Below are positions 7,951-16,277 of a stretch of DNA of 64,000 bases, in pieces; position 1 is the first letter of the stretch, and every line of letters starts with the position of its first letter. Where the stretch lies: NCBI RefSeq assembly GCF_002979775.1, contig NZ_PCPR01000001.1:124001-188000 (forward strand). Direction: 5' to 3'. The notes under the pieces were generated by a model. That model was not told the DNA's origin, searched no databases, and was given only the letters and a program-made list of their open reading frames with translations. Both the position numbers and the translations under genes were made by a program. This DNA is from Arthrobacter sp. MYb23 (GTDB lineage Bacteria > Actinomycetota > Actinomycetes > Actinomycetales > Micrococcaceae).

Positions 7951-9468
7951 CTACTTGCCGACAGTTTCCTGCACGGCCGGTACTCCAGAGGCTTCTCCGC
8001 CCCAACCGGCCACCGACTTCGGCTTACCAAAGAACAATGCCACCACGGCTCCCAGCAGAATCGCGCAGGCGGGCAACAAGATGGATTGGCTCATCGCCGT
8101 CGAGAATCCCGCGTGGAGCGCCTCCGGCAACACTCCGCTCATGGAGGCTTCACCCACAGGAGCCCCGGCCGGAGCAGCGGGCAACTCCGCGGCGAGCCGC
8201 GACTGGATCAGGGCAGCAATGGCAGCCGAACCAAGGACGGCACCGATTTGGCGCGTGGTGTTGAAGACGCCCGAACCCGCACCGGCTTGGCGCGGTTCCA
8301 GGTTGCGGGTGGTCGCGTTGGACACGGGGCCCCAGATGAAGGCATTGGCGACGCCCTGCAGGGCGCTGGGGAGCAGGAACATCCAAATGGGGGTGTCCGG
8401 CCCCAGCAAGGCCGCGGTCCAGAACAGCGCTCCAGCCATGCAGACAAGACCGAAGGACGCGAAGTACCGCGGGTTGGCACGATCAATGAGCTTGCCCACG
8501 AACGGAGCAAGTGCGCCTGAGATAACCGCCATGGGAATCATGAGCAGCGCCGACTGGGTTGGGGTCAGGCCGCGGACGGTCTGGTAGTAGAAGATGGTGG
8601 GCAGCGGGAACGCGGTCACCGTGAAGCCAACAGCCATGATGGTGGAGTTACCCAGGGAGAAGTTCCGGTCCTTGAACAGGCCCAGGGGCAGAAGGGGCTC
8701 TCCGCCGCGGCGTTCAAGAAGCCACTGCCAAACGACGAAGAGAACCAGGACCACGAGCCCGGTGATGATCAGGCCCCAGACGGAAACGAAGCCGGTGACC
8801 GTTCCCCACTTGTAGGTCTGTCCTTCCTGGATGCCAAAGACCAACAGGAACATACCGACGGCGGACAGCACCACGCCCACGACGTCGAAAGTATGGCTGT
8901 GCGTGGTCAGTTTGGGAACGAAACGCGTCACCAGGATGAACGCCACGATGCCGATGGGAACGTTGACGAAGAAGATCCACTCCCACCCAAGGCTGTCCAC
9001 CAGGACGCCGCCAAGAATCGGGCCCACGAGCACTGCCATGCCGGCGGTGGCACCCCACAGTCCCATGGCGGCACCACGGCGGTCAGGCGGGAAGATGCGC
9101 GTAATCACTGCCATGGTCTGAGGCGTCATCATGGCTGCACCCAGGCCTTGGACGGCACGGGCTGCGATAAGCATGGTGACATCGCCGGACAGGCCGCACC
9201 ACAGCGATGCGAGGGTGAAGACCACGAGGCCGATCAGGTACAGGTTCTTGGGCCCAAACCTGTCACCCAGCCTGCCCGTAATCAACAAGGGCACGGCGTA
9301 GGCCAGCAAGTAGGCGCTGGTGACCCAGATGACGGCGTTGATGTCCGTGTTGAGGCCCTCCATGATCCGCGGGTTCGCGACCGACACAATGGTGGTGTCG
9401 ATGAGGATCATGAAGAAACCCACCACGAGTGACCACAGCGCGGGCCACGGCTTAGCTACGTTTTCCAA
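7951..9468 (-). CDS. MFS multidrug efflux transporter, DHA2 (EmrB/QacA) family
   Basis: About 505 aa with 14 predicted membrane helices, a proton-driven drug exporter by family. Motif A-like GRLGDRFGPKNLYLIG and WVTSAYLLAYAVPLLITG are visible. I place the start at a TTG (9468), because CAAAGGA lies 5 nt upstream and the product begins ENVAKPWPALWSLVVGFFMI as in relatives; an ATG at 9519 has no spaced Shine-Dalgarno. The TTG start overlaps the padR-type gene by 17 bp. The pair is a classic PadR-controlled efflux module. Confidence 0.88.
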   Translation of the reverse strand: MENVAKPWPALWSLVVGFFMILIDTTIVSVANPRIMEGLNTDINAVIWVTSAYLLAYAVPLLITGRLGDRFGPKNLYLIGLVVFTLASLWCGLSGDVTMLIAARAVQGLGAAMMTPQTMAVITRIFPPDRRGAAMGLWGATAGMAVLVGPILGGVLVDSLGWEWIFFVNVPIGIVAFILVTRFVPKLTTHSHTFDVVGVVLSAVGMFLLVFGIQEGQTYKWGTVTGFVSVWGLIITGLVVLVLFVVWQWLLERRGGEPLLPLGLFKDRNFSLGNSTIMAVGFTVTAFPLPTIFYYQTVRGLTPTQSALLMIPMAVISGALAPFVGKLIDRANPRYFASFGLVCMAGALFWTAALLGPDTPIWMFLLPSALQGVANAFIWGPVSNATTRNLEPRQAGAGSGVFNTTRQIGAVLGSAAIAALIQSRLAAELPAAPAGAPVGEASMSGVLPEALHAGFSTAMSQSILLPACAILLGAVVALFFGKPKSVAGWGGEASGVPAVQETVGK

Positions 9469-10081
9469 GGGATTCCTTTGGCTTGTCTGAAAGTTCGGTT
9501 GGAGCTGGCCGGGGTTCATCCCAGGGCAGATGCCCGTTGTCCAACTCCTCAAGGAGACCGCGGATCCACGCGATCTCAGTTCGGCGCATTGCTTGTTGAT
9601 ACGCGATATCGATCCAGTACTTGCGGTCCAGCCCCTTGGCCGTGACGGTGGCCTCGGCATTCACGAGGAAGTCGAGATCGGCCTTCAGGGCTACAAGCCG
9701 CTCCTCCAACAGCTCCATCACCACAGCCGCAGGCAGGTGGTGGGCCTCGGCGATCGCGTGGGGAAAGACGGGGTATTCGTTGACGGGCGTGGAGAGCATG
9801 GCCTGGAGCCGCGCGTCGAGGGCAACATGCCCGGCGGAGGTTATCCGGTAGGTGGTCCGTTCGGGACGGTTGCCTTCGCGCTTTGTTCCCATGGCCTCGA
9901 CCAGCCCGTTTTCCTCGAGCCGGCCCATGGCGTGATAGAGGGTGCCGGGGCGAACTTTCACCAAGCGGTCTTCGTGACGGGCCATCAGCAACTGGTACAT
10001 CTCGTAAGGATGCATGGGCTCCTCCGCGAGGAGCGCCAGTGAGGCGACACCGAGAGGGGTCAAGTCAGCGACCTTGGGCAC
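9452..10081 (-). CDS. PadR-family transcriptional regulator
   Basis: 209 aa. The N-terminal PadR winged helix (LTPLGVASLALLAEEPMHPYEMYQLL, VRPGTLYHAMGRLEENGLV, TYRITSAGH) is followed by an alpha-helical C-terminal domain ending in a helix typical of the long (Vir-like) PadR class. The GTG at 10081 was chosen because GGAAGGGGG sits 6 nt upstream. It overlaps the downstream efflux gene and probably represses both. The inducing compound is unknown. Confidence 0.88.
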   Translation of the reverse strand: MPKVADLTPLGVASLALLAEEPMHPYEMYQLLMARHEDRLVKVRPGTLYHAMGRLEENGLVEAMGTKREGNRPERTTYRITSAGHVALDARLQAMLSTPVNEYPVFPHAIAEAHHLPAAVVMELLEERLVALKADLDFLVNAEATVTAKGLDRKYWIDIAYQQAMRRTEIAWIRGLLEELDNGHLPWDEPRPAPTELSDKPKESLGKRS

Positions 10082-10103
10082 ACCAACCCCCTTCCGGATC
10101 AAA

Positions 10104-10133
10104 TATTCCACAACAACTATTCCACGTGGAGTA
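10104..10133. promoter_or_regulatory. Probable PadR operator
   Basis: A 16-bp inverted repeat, TATTCCACGTGGAGTA at 10118-10133, with one mismatched pair. A further TATTCCAC half-site lies at 10104-10111 in direct orientation. It is about 25-50 bases before the padR-type start, the usual place for an autoregulatory site. Confidence 0.5.
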
Positions 10134-10148
10134 TCCGGGCGCAAGAAA

Positions 10149-10171
10149 GCCCGGCCGCCAAGCGACCGGGC
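10149..10171 (-). terminator. Terminator of the ankyrin/YgfZ operon
   Basis: GCCCGG (10149-10154) pairs with CCGGGC (10166-10171), extended by an inner CGC/GCG. Read on the minus strand it is followed by TTTCTTG, 21 nt after the ankyrin gene's stop. Confidence 0.6.
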
Positions 10172-10191
10172 CGTTCCTGTATTTGGCTGCG

Positions 10192-10584
10192 TCAGCCCAG
10201 CAGGGCTTGAATCTCCGACCTGGCGAACATAGTGGCGGCGTCGCGCGCGGAGGGCGTTCCGGCGTCGGGATCCGCTCCAGCATCCAGCAAAACCCGGGCG
10301 ACACCGGTGTACCCCTTGAAGACGGCACCGGCGAGTGGTGTCTGACCGCGGTCGTTGGCGGCATTGACGTCCGCACCGTGATGGAGGATGAGCTGCACAG
10401 CTTCCTCGTGCCCGTGATAGGCGGCCAGCATCAGGAGGGAGTCGCCGGCGGCGTTGGTCAACGTGGCAGGCGCGCCGGCATTCAAGTAACCACGCAGAAG
10501 TTCAGTGTCACCTTCGCGGGCAGCATCAAACAGTGCGTGGGCCAGGGCCAACGTTTCGTCGTCGGGTCCTGCATCTTGGCTCAT
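10192..10584 (-). CDS. Ankyrin-repeat protein
   Basis: 130 aa with about three ankyrin repeats: FDAAREGDTELLRGYLNAGAPATL, GDSLLMLAAYHGHEEAVQLIL and GQTPLAGAVFKGYTGVARVLL, each with the helix-turn-helix hairpin spacing. There is no signal peptide, so it is probably a cytosolic protein-binding scaffold. Its ATG overlaps the ygfZ-type stop by 4 bp, and AAGGGA lies 8 nt upstream. The partner protein is not evident. Confidence 0.85.
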   Translation of the reverse strand: MSQDAGPDDETLALAHALFDAAREGDTELLRGYLNAGAPATLTNAAGDSLLMLAAYHGHEEAVQLILHHGADVNAANDRGQTPLAGAVFKGYTGVARVLLDAGADPDAGTPSARDAATMFARSEIQALLG

Positions 10585-11666
10585 CGGTGGGGTCCCTTCA
10601 GGAATCCGGTCTGGCGCCCGACAACCTGGCCGGCGTCGGGGGCGACGATCACTTCCTGGGCTGCGATGTAAGGCTCTTCACCGTCCATCACCGTCAGGGT
10701 TTCCTCCGCCGAAATGGACCGCTTAATCACGGCCAAAGCAACAGGCCCCATCTCAAAGTGCTGCGCCACCGATGTCAGCGTACCTACCTTGCGCTCCCCG
10801 GCAAATACAACACTGCCAACAGCCGGCAACGTGTGTTGTGAGCCATCAAGCTGCAAGAACACCAGCCGCCGTGGCGGATGGCCGAGGTTGTGGACGCGCG
10901 CTATGGTCTCCTGGCCCTTGTAACAGCCCTTGTTCAGATGCACGGAGGTCCTCAAGAGATCAAGCTCATGAGGAATGGTCTTCTCATCAGTTTCGGCACC
11001 CAAGCGGGGCCGCCACGCAGCAACACGCAACGCATCCGCCGCCATGGCACCTGCCAAAGGCAGACCTTCCACGGATTGTTCGAGATCGGCGGCCGGGACA
11101 AGGTACTCAAACCAGGGGCGCTCGAGGCCGGGATGCGATTCCTCGGGGACGACGCTGTAGGCATAGCCGCCAGGGCTGACGTGCGGCCACGGATCCTCCC
11201 ACACCAAGCTGGCGGAAAGCTGTTCCACGGGCTTGGTGGCACCCACCACCGCCCATTGCTCGGAAACGTCCGCGATCTCAACGCGGAGCATGAACTTCAT
11301 CCTGTTCAACCACTCGGCCAAGGGACCCGCCTCGGCGGTCTCCACGATCAGCCACGTAGTGCCGCCGTCGTCAATGACGCGGGCATCAAACTCGATGCGA
11401 CCCTGGACACTGAGCAGCAGCAGTTCACTGGCGACGCCGGGCTGAAGGTTGGTGAGCTGCTGTGACGAGAGCGTGTTGAGCCAGCTGAGCCGATCCGGAC
11501 CGGCCACGGTCACCACGCCACGGTGCGAAAGGTCCACGACGGCGGTACCGGTTGCCAGGGCGCGCTGCTCCCGCAGCGGTTCACCGTAGTGGGCCGCTAC
11601 GCCGGCGTCGAGGCCGGTATCTTCAACAGCGCCAGGGCGCGACAACAGGGGGCTCTTGTAAGTCAT
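10581..11666 (-). CDS. ygfZ: YgfZ/GcvT-type folate-binding protein
   Basis: 361 aa. The aminomethyltransferase-like fold begins HYGEPLREQRALATGTAVVDLSHRGVVTVAGPDR; the family signature KGCYKGQE near residue 240 contains the conserved Cys. YgfZ/IBA57 proteins use tetrahydrofolate to help assemble or repair Fe-S clusters in the cytosol. The 4-bp overlap with the ankyrin gene shows an operon. GcvT itself is longer in its C-terminal barrel and lacks KGCYxGQE. Confidence 0.88.
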   Translation of the reverse strand: MTYKSPLLSRPGAVEDTGLDAGVAAHYGEPLREQRALATGTAVVDLSHRGVVTVAGPDRLSWLNTLSSQQLTNLQPGVASELLLLSVQGRIEFDARVIDDGGTTWLIVETAEAGPLAEWLNRMKFMLRVEIADVSEQWAVVGATKPVEQLSASLVWEDPWPHVSPGGYAYSVVPEESHPGLERPWFEYLVPAADLEQSVEGLPLAGAMAADALRVAAWRPRLGAETDEKTIPHELDLLRTSVHLNKGCYKGQETIARVHNLGHPPRRLVFLQLDGSQHTLPAVGSVVFAGERKVGTLTSVAQHFEMGPVALAVIKRSISAEETLTVMDGEEPYIAAQEVIVAPDAGQVVGRQTGFLKGPHR

Positions 11667-11705
11667 ATGTAGTAGAAGTCCTTGCGGCTCAGGGGTATTC
11701 CGGTA

Positions 11706-12428
11706 TCAGCGGTATTCCGGGTTTTCGAAATCGAATCGGGTGCCCGCCTTCCATTCCTCCGGCAGGTTGCCGTAGGCAGGGATTCCCCCGGCATCCCGCA
11801 GGAGTTTGGCCATGTGGAGCAGGTTCCACGTCATGAAGGTGGTGTTCCTGTTAGTAAAATCACTCTCCGGCCCGCCTGATCCTTCATCAAGATAGCTGGG
11901 CCCGGGCCCCACCGGACCGATCCACCCGGCGTCGGCCTGTGGAGGAATGGTGAAGCCGATGTGTTGGAGGCTGTACAGCACATTCATGGAACAGTGCTTG
12001 ATTCCGTCCTCGTTGCCTGTGATGAGGCAACCGCCCACCTTGGGGTAGAACGCCCATTGGCCGTTGCTGGTGAGCTCGCCCGAATGTGCGTACAAGCGTT
12101 CGATGAGCTTCTTGGTTTGGGACGAGTTGTCCCCCAACCAGATAGGCCCGGCGATCACGACGATGTCCGCGCCGCGGACTTCAGGGTAGATCTCCGGCCA
12201 TTCATCGGTCTTCCAGCCGTGCTCGCGCATGTCCGGATACACACCACTGGCAATATCAAGGTCAACCGTCCGGAAAAGACGGGTAGTGACGCCCTGCTTC
12301 TCCATGATGTCCCGACTGATCTTAATGAGGCCATCCGTGTTGCTGAGCTGCGGAGAAGGTTTCAGCGTGCCATTAAAGAAGACGGCCTTGAGGCCCTCAT
12401 AGCCTTCCGGTTTGAGGTGGGTGTTCAC
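11706..12428 (-). CDS. Flavodoxin-fold NAD(P)H-dependent oxidoreductase
   Basis: 240 aa. KAVFFNGTLKPSPQLSNTDGLI matches the start of NADPH-dependent FMN reductases with the phosphate loop, and ADIVVIAGPIWLGDNSSQTKKLIERL is the second FMN-binding loop. It probably binds FMN and reduces quinones or azo/nitro compounds; the natural substrate is unknown. The GTG start is supported by AAGGAG 6 nt upstream. It stands alone between the ygfZ-type and nitrobindin-type genes on the same strand. Confidence 0.8.
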   Translation of the reverse strand: MNTHLKPEGYEGLKAVFFNGTLKPSPQLSNTDGLIKISRDIMEKQGVTTRLFRTVDLDIASGVYPDMREHGWKTDEWPEIYPEVRGADIVVIAGPIWLGDNSSQTKKLIERLYAHSGELTSNGQWAFYPKVGGCLITGNEDGIKHCSMNVLYSLQHIGFTIPPQADAGWIGPVGPGPSYLDEGSGGPESDFTNRNTTFMTWNLLHMAKLLRDAGGIPAYGNLPEEWKAGTRFDFENPEYR

Positions 12429-12479
12429 TTTCTGCTCCTTCTGCTGGCTGCTTGCTGGAACGTACGGTGAGGCCTCGGG

Positions 12480-13079
12480 TCAGGACACCTTGTGAAGGAA
12501 TGCCGAGGCGTGCGCTTCAAGAGCCTTGCCGCTGGCAGCGACGTCCCACCGCCACAGGAGGTTTCCGTCAACCAAACCAAAGATCCGCGTTGCCGCCGTG
12601 TACTCCTTGGAGTGGCTGCCGCGCATCACCATGTCGGTGCTCAGCTGGATCTGTGGTCCCTTGATTTGGCCGTAGTAGAGCTCAGTGATTCCGCCCGGAT
12701 GCGAGATGGACACCGAAATGTCGAAACCGCCCTCCTTGTTGCGACGCTCTTCGACTTCGTCAGCTGTCTTGAGGACGGGGACGATGTCGGCCGGAATCAG
12801 ACCCGGACCTCCGTCGCCTTCTTCAAGCTTCCGCTCCAAAGCCCAGAATCCCGTCTCTACGGTCAACGGCCGCAACTTTTCGCCGGCGTCATCGCTGATC
12901 CAGGTCTCGGCCCTGTACTGCAAGTACGGGAGCCCGTTGTGGGTGAACGACACATGCTGGACGAAATGCTCGGAATCCTCGTCTCCGCTGCCGAGCCGGC
13001 CGCGGCCTTCCCACTCACCAATGAGCCAGGAAAGGGGGACGAGTTCAGGCGTCAGATCTGTAGGGATCTCAATAGGCAC
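12480..13079 (-). CDS. Nitrobindin-like heme-binding beta-barrel (FABP/THAP4-like)
   Basis: 199 aa. LIGEWEGRGRL is the GxWxGxG-type motif of the nitrobindin family, followed by alternating beta strands (FVQHVSFTHNGLPYLQYRAETW). Near the C terminus, EAHASAFLHKV contains the candidate proximal heme His. Nitrobindins bind ferric heme and react with nitric oxide or peroxynitrite; that role is transferred by family. The GTG start has GAGG about 9 nt upstream. No signal peptide is seen. Confidence 0.85.
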   Translation of the reverse strand: MPIEIPTDLTPELVPLSWLIGEWEGRGRLGSGDEDSEHFVQHVSFTHNGLPYLQYRAETWISDDAGEKLRPLTVETGFWALERKLEEGDGGPGLIPADIVPVLKTADEVEERRNKEGGFDISVSISHPGGITELYYGQIKGPQIQLSTDMVMRGSHSKEYTAATRIFGLVDGNLLWRWDVAASGKALEAHASAFLHKVS

Positions 13080-13115
13080 AACGATTACCTCTGTTGGGCT
13101 GCAGGATCAGAAGGG

Positions 13116-13229
13116 TTACTTCTGGCCCTGGAAAAGGCGGTAGACGACAAAGCCCGCAAACCACGCCATGGCGACGCTGGCCAGGCCAAGGAGAACGAGG
13201 AAGAAGATTTCAAATGCGAGTACAGACAT
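13116..13229 (-). CDS. 37-aa single-helix membrane protein
   Basis: The protein starts MSVLAFEIFFLVLLGLASV and has one membrane helix of about 25 residues, ending YRLFQGQK. AGGA lies 8 nt before the ATG, and the frame is clean between two other minus-strand genes. The length, spacing and hydrophobic pattern support a real small gene. I do not recognise a family. Confidence 0.6.
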   Translation of the reverse strand: MSVLAFEIFFLVLLGLASVAMAWFAGFVVYRLFQGQK

Positions 13230-13245
13230 GATGCAATCCTAACCG

Positions 13246-13980
13246 TTAGTAGATGAGTAGTTTGTCTATGAAGTAAGCCAAGGCCCCCACAGCCCAAACA
13301 GGCGCCACGCCCATTCCTACTGCTGCCGGGATATTGAGCCGCCCCCGCCGGAGGGTTGTCATACGCCGGAAACACACCAGGACAGATCCCACCACAACGC
13401 CCACCAAGGCTGCGGGAAGCACGGCGATATCCGAGAAAACCAGACCTGCCAGCGGTCCCATGAGTCCGGCCATCACCACCCCCAGCGGAGCCACGATGCG
13501 ATCCGGCCAGCGGATGATTCCCACCATCAGGGCCACTGCCGCGCTGAGGCCAGCCACGAGGACCATCTCCTTGACCCCATTGAACCGGGCACTGGCGATC
13601 CACCCCGCGCCCAGGCAATTCAGCAAAACACCGGCGGAGCAGCCAAGAGTGGATTCCAGGCGTTGGGCCTGCCCCGTACCCCTGATCAGTTGGACCACGA
13701 ACACCGCCATCACGCCCAGGGCCACGAATGCCGGGGTACCGTCCAGGAAACCGGGCGCCGGCACGTAGGCAGCAGCGACAGCCGATCCTGCACCGGCAAG
13801 CCCAATAACGGAGGCCAACGTTTTCTTGGCGGGAACAGCCAGGAAATGCGGCCAGCCGATCCCCACAGCCGCGGACGCCGCGATGCCTGCACCCACCATG
13901 GCTTCCCGGGAAACGAAGGTGCTGGCCACGATGGCTGCGAGCGCCACGAGTCCAAATACCCCGATGCTCCAAGACTTCAC
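13246..13980 (-). CDS. Multi-pass membrane protein of unknown function
   Basis: 244 aa with about seven to eight hydrophobic helices, starting MKSWSIGVFGLVALAAIVAS and ending ALAYFIDKLLIY. No transporter signature is visible. The start is GTG with GAGG about 10 nt upstream. The 37-aa membrane protein follows 16 nt later and may be co-transcribed. It is divergent from glnR, with 260 bases between them. Function unknown. Confidence 0.75.
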   Translation of the reverse strand: MKSWSIGVFGLVALAAIVASTFVSREAMVGAGIAASAAVGIGWPHFLAVPAKKTLASVIGLAGAGSAVAAAYVPAPGFLDGTPAFVALGVMAVFVVQLIRGTGQAQRLESTLGCSAGVLLNCLGAGWIASARFNGVKEMVLVAGLSAAVALMVGIIRWPDRIVAPLGVVMAGLMGPLAGLVFSDIAVLPAALVGVVVGSVLVCFRRMTTLRRGRLNIPAAVGMGVAPVWAVGALAYFIDKLLIY

Positions 13981-14104
13981 TGTGTGCCGACCTCAATCCG
14001 ATGTGCCTTACGACCTCTCGACAATCCTGCCTTAAGCCGGCCCAATATGTCGTAATTCCAGCGCTTGCCTGTCACGAATCCATGTGTCGCAAGGCACTGA
14101 TGGG

Positions 14105-14110
14105 TATACT
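14105..14110 (+). promoter_or_regulatory. Probable glnR -10 element
   Basis: TATACT fits the -10 consensus. The -35 region 17 bp upstream (ATGTGT) is poor. It implies a 5' leader of about 125 nt, which contains the hairpin CCGG-TGAGACT-CCGG. Confidence 0.35.
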
Positions 14111-14240
14111 CAGACTTCAACAGCGCACTGTTTTCGCCACAATCCCGTTACAACGGTAGAGGCGGACCATGCGTTGTGACCGACCGGTGAGACTCCGGTT
14201 TCGACGCCCGATGATGCGCGTACAGCCCATTGGAGGAACT

Positions 14241-14939
14241 ATGTCGCACATCCTGCTCCTAACGAACAGCACCGGCTCTTCGGTGGACATTTTGCCTGCC
14301 TTGGAGTTGTTGAACCACCGTGTGCACATCCTCCCGGCAGAACCCACCGCACTACTGGAAACGGACCCCACGGACATCGTCTTCCTGGATGCCCGCAAGG
14401 ATCTGGTGGGTGCCCGTTCACTCACCCAGTTGCTGAAAGCCACCGGCCTCAGCGCGCCGCTCATGCTGATTCTTACCGAGGGCGGCATGGCTGCCGTCTC
14501 CTCCGCATGGGCAGTTGATGACATTGTGCTGGACTCTGCAGGCCCTGCCGAAGTGGAAGCACGCATCCGCCTCGCCATGGCGCGGGCTGTCACCGGCGAA
14601 GAAGAGACCCAGACCGAAATCCGGGCCGCCGGCGTCGTGATTGACGAGGCCAGCTACACCGCACGCGTCAACGGCCAGCCACTGAACCTGACGTTCAAGG
14701 AATTCGAGCTCCTGAAGTACCTGGCACAGCACCCCGGCCGGGTCTTCACCCGCCAGCAGTTGCTGACCGAAGTGTGGGGCTACGACTACTACGGTGGCAC
14801 ACGGACCGTGGACGTCCACATCCGGCGGCTTCGAGCCAAGCTTGGCGTGGATCACGAGAACCTGATCAGCACGGTCCGCAACGTTGGCTACCGGCTCACT
14901 CTTGTCCGCCTCACGGACGAAGAGTTGTCAGAGGCCTGA
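14241..14939 (+). CDS. glnR: GlnR, OmpR-family global nitrogen regulator
   Basis: 232 aa. The receiver-like N-terminal domain ([64 protein letters not shown]) matches actinobacterial GlnR rather than a kinase-driven regulator. The C-terminal winged helix ([46 protein letters not shown]) is typical of OmpR/PhoB. GlnR activates or represses glnA, amtB and nitrate genes. There is no partner kinase nearby, as expected for this orphan regulator. The ATG at 14241 follows GGAGG; an in-frame ATG at 14169 has none. The glnR-mshD order is also found in mycobacteria. Confidence 0.93.
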   Translation: MSHILLLTNSTGSSVDILPALELLNHRVHILPAEPTALLETDPTDIVFLDARKDLVGARSLTQLLKATGLSAPLMLILTEGGMAAVSSAWAVDDIVLDSAGPAEVEARIRLAMARAVTGEEETQTEIRAAGVVIDEASYTARVNGQPLNLTFKEFELLKYLAQHPGRVFTRQQLLTEVWGYDYYGGTRTVDVHIRRLRAKLGVDHENLISTVRNVGYRLTLVRLTDEELSEA

Positions 14940-14994
14940 GCACCCGGCCAGAAAAACTTCAGGCACCGCCCAGACATTTCCCACTACACACAGA

Positions 14995-15025
14995 AAAGGC
15001 CAGGATCTCATTGATCCTGGCCTTT
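14995..15025. terminator. Bidirectional terminator after glnR
   Basis: A perfect 13-bp stem, AAAGGCCAGGATC (14995-15007) with its complement (15013-15025), and loop TCATT. On the minus strand it is followed by TTTTC, so it also fits as terminator of the tRNA-like element 13 bases away. Confidence 0.8.
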
Positions 15026-15037
15026 CCTCTGACGTCT

Positions 15038-15065
15038 TGGTGGAGGACATACGGGTCGAACGTAT
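15038..15065 (-). other. Degenerate tRNA 3' half (T-arm, acceptor strand, CCA)
   Basis: On the minus strand ATACG-TTCGACC-CGTAT forms a perfect 5-bp T stem with a canonical 7-nt T loop (G53, T54, T55, C56, R57, A58, C61 all present). It is followed by the seven acceptor bases GTCCTCC, one discriminator A and CCA. The matching 5' acceptor strand GGAGGAC, a D arm and a proper anticodon loop are missing upstream. I read it as a tRNA remnant, not a working tRNA. Confidence 0.5.
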
Positions 15066-15190
15066 CGAGGCCACCCCACTGGTGGATCCCCCCTGTGTTT
15101 GACCTACGGGTAAACCGCAAAGCCGAACGAGATAACGAGACTACCTCCCATTTCCAAGGACATCAAATCACGCGGCTTGCACCGGACGTA

Positions 15191-15196
15191 TAGCCT
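15191..15196 (+). promoter_or_regulatory. Leaderless -10 (TAGCCT) for mshD
   Basis: TAGCCT lies 6 nt before the ATG at 15203, with no Shine-Dalgarno. Confidence 0.5.
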
Positions 15197-15202
15197 TGCA
15201 TC

Positions 15203-16174
15203 ATGAGTCACGCGCACCCGGAAAACTGGCCCGTACTGATTATTGCCGGCGCCTTGGACAGTGAACTCCTCAGGGACGTCACTGCCCTCGCCGCTGCCGC
15301 CGGGGAGTCCGATGGGAATCCCCCGTTCTCCGAGCAAACATTGGTCATGCTGCGCGGCGCAGACGCCGGGGACCACTCTGTGCTCTCCTTCGTCCTCTAT
15401 GCCCCTGACGAAGACTCGGACCCGGCCACTGGAGAAGACCTGGCGGGTGTCGCCGTCGTCGTCGAAAGTGGTGACGGGAGCGGCGTGCTGGAGTTGGCAG
15501 TTCACCCCAGCTACCGCAACCAGGGTGTTGCCGGGAAGCTCCTGGGCGCCCTGCAGGCCAAGCGGGGCCTCAAGGGATTAAGTGCGTGGTCTCATGGCAA
15601 CCACGAGGCCGCCGCCGAGCTCGCCACCCGCTTCGGCTATGGTCCAGTGCGTGAACTGTGGAAGATGCGGCTGATGTCTTCCGCCGCTGCACTGCCCGAC
15701 GCCGGGCTCCCGGACGGTGTTTCGCTCCGCGCCTTCGGACCAGGCCGGGATGAGCAGGCGTGGCTGGCAGCCAACAGGGCCGCGTTCTCCCACCACCCAG
15801 AGCAGGGTTCCATGACGTTGGCGGATCTTGAAGCGCGCAAGGCTGAAGACTGGTTTGACCCTGAAGGCTTCCTGCTGGCCGTCAATCCTGATGGTGAGCT
15901 GTTGGGATTCCACTGGACCAAGGTTCACCCCCGGCAAGGTCCACACCCGGCCATCGGCGAGGTCTACGTGGTGGGGGTGACTCCGGCGGCGCAGGGTTTG
16001 GGCCTGGGCAAGGCCCTTACCGTTGCGGGCATCAAGCACCTCCAGGACCAAGGCCTGCATGCTGTGATGCTCTACGTGGACGCCGACAATGAGCCAGCAG
16101 TAGCTCTATATCAGAAACTCGGCTTTGTTCGTTGGGACACCGATGTGATGTATGGGCCTTTAACCAAAAATTAA
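15203..16174 (+). CDS. mshD: Mycothiol synthase
   Basis: 323 aa with two tandem GNAT domains. The N-terminal one has VHPSYRNQGVAGKLLGAL; the active C-terminal one has VYVVGVTPAAQGLGLGKALTVAGIKHL (acetyl-CoA loop) and LYVDADNEPAVALYQKLGF. MshD acetylates the cysteinyl amine of Cys-GlcN-inositol, the last step of mycothiol biosynthesis. Length and double-GNAT layout match the family. Downstream of glnR as in mycobacteria, but with its own leaderless-type promoter. Its presence marks the organism as a mycothiol-making actinobacterium. Confidence 0.93.
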   Translation: MSHAHPENWPVLIIAGALDSELLRDVTALAAAAGESDGNPPFSEQTLVMLRGADAGDHSVLSFVLYAPDEDSDPATGEDLAGVAVVVESGDGSGVLELAVHPSYRNQGVAGKLLGALQAKRGLKGLSAWSHGNHEAAAELATRFGYGPVRELWKMRLMSSAAALPDAGLPDGVSLRAFGPGRDEQAWLAANRAAFSHHPEQGSMTLADLEARKAEDWFDPEGFLLAVNPDGELLGFHWTKVHPRQGPHPAIGEVYVVGVTPAAQGLGLGKALTVAGIKHLQDQGLHAVMLYVDADNEPAVALYQKLGFVRWDTDVMYGPLTKN

Positions 16175-16277
16175 CCTGACGGGATCACTTGCCTGAAAGC
16201 CGGTGACATCTTGGATTCGAGCGCCGGAATTGCTTGTAATGTGGGAGGAAACCCCGTCCTGAGCTTAGGAGAACCCC

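Noticed and set aside
9469..9660. Upstream extension of the DHA2 transporter
   Set aside because: The extra residues are Arg/Ser/Pro-rich, overlap the padR-type gene extensively and have no family match; the TTG at 9468 has a well-placed Shine-Dalgarno.
14175..14215. Cobalamin-riboswitch-like hairpin (CCGG-TGAGACT-CCGG) in the glnR leader
   Set aside because: The following conserved B12-box and other helices are missing and glnR is not a B12 gene, so it is probably chance.
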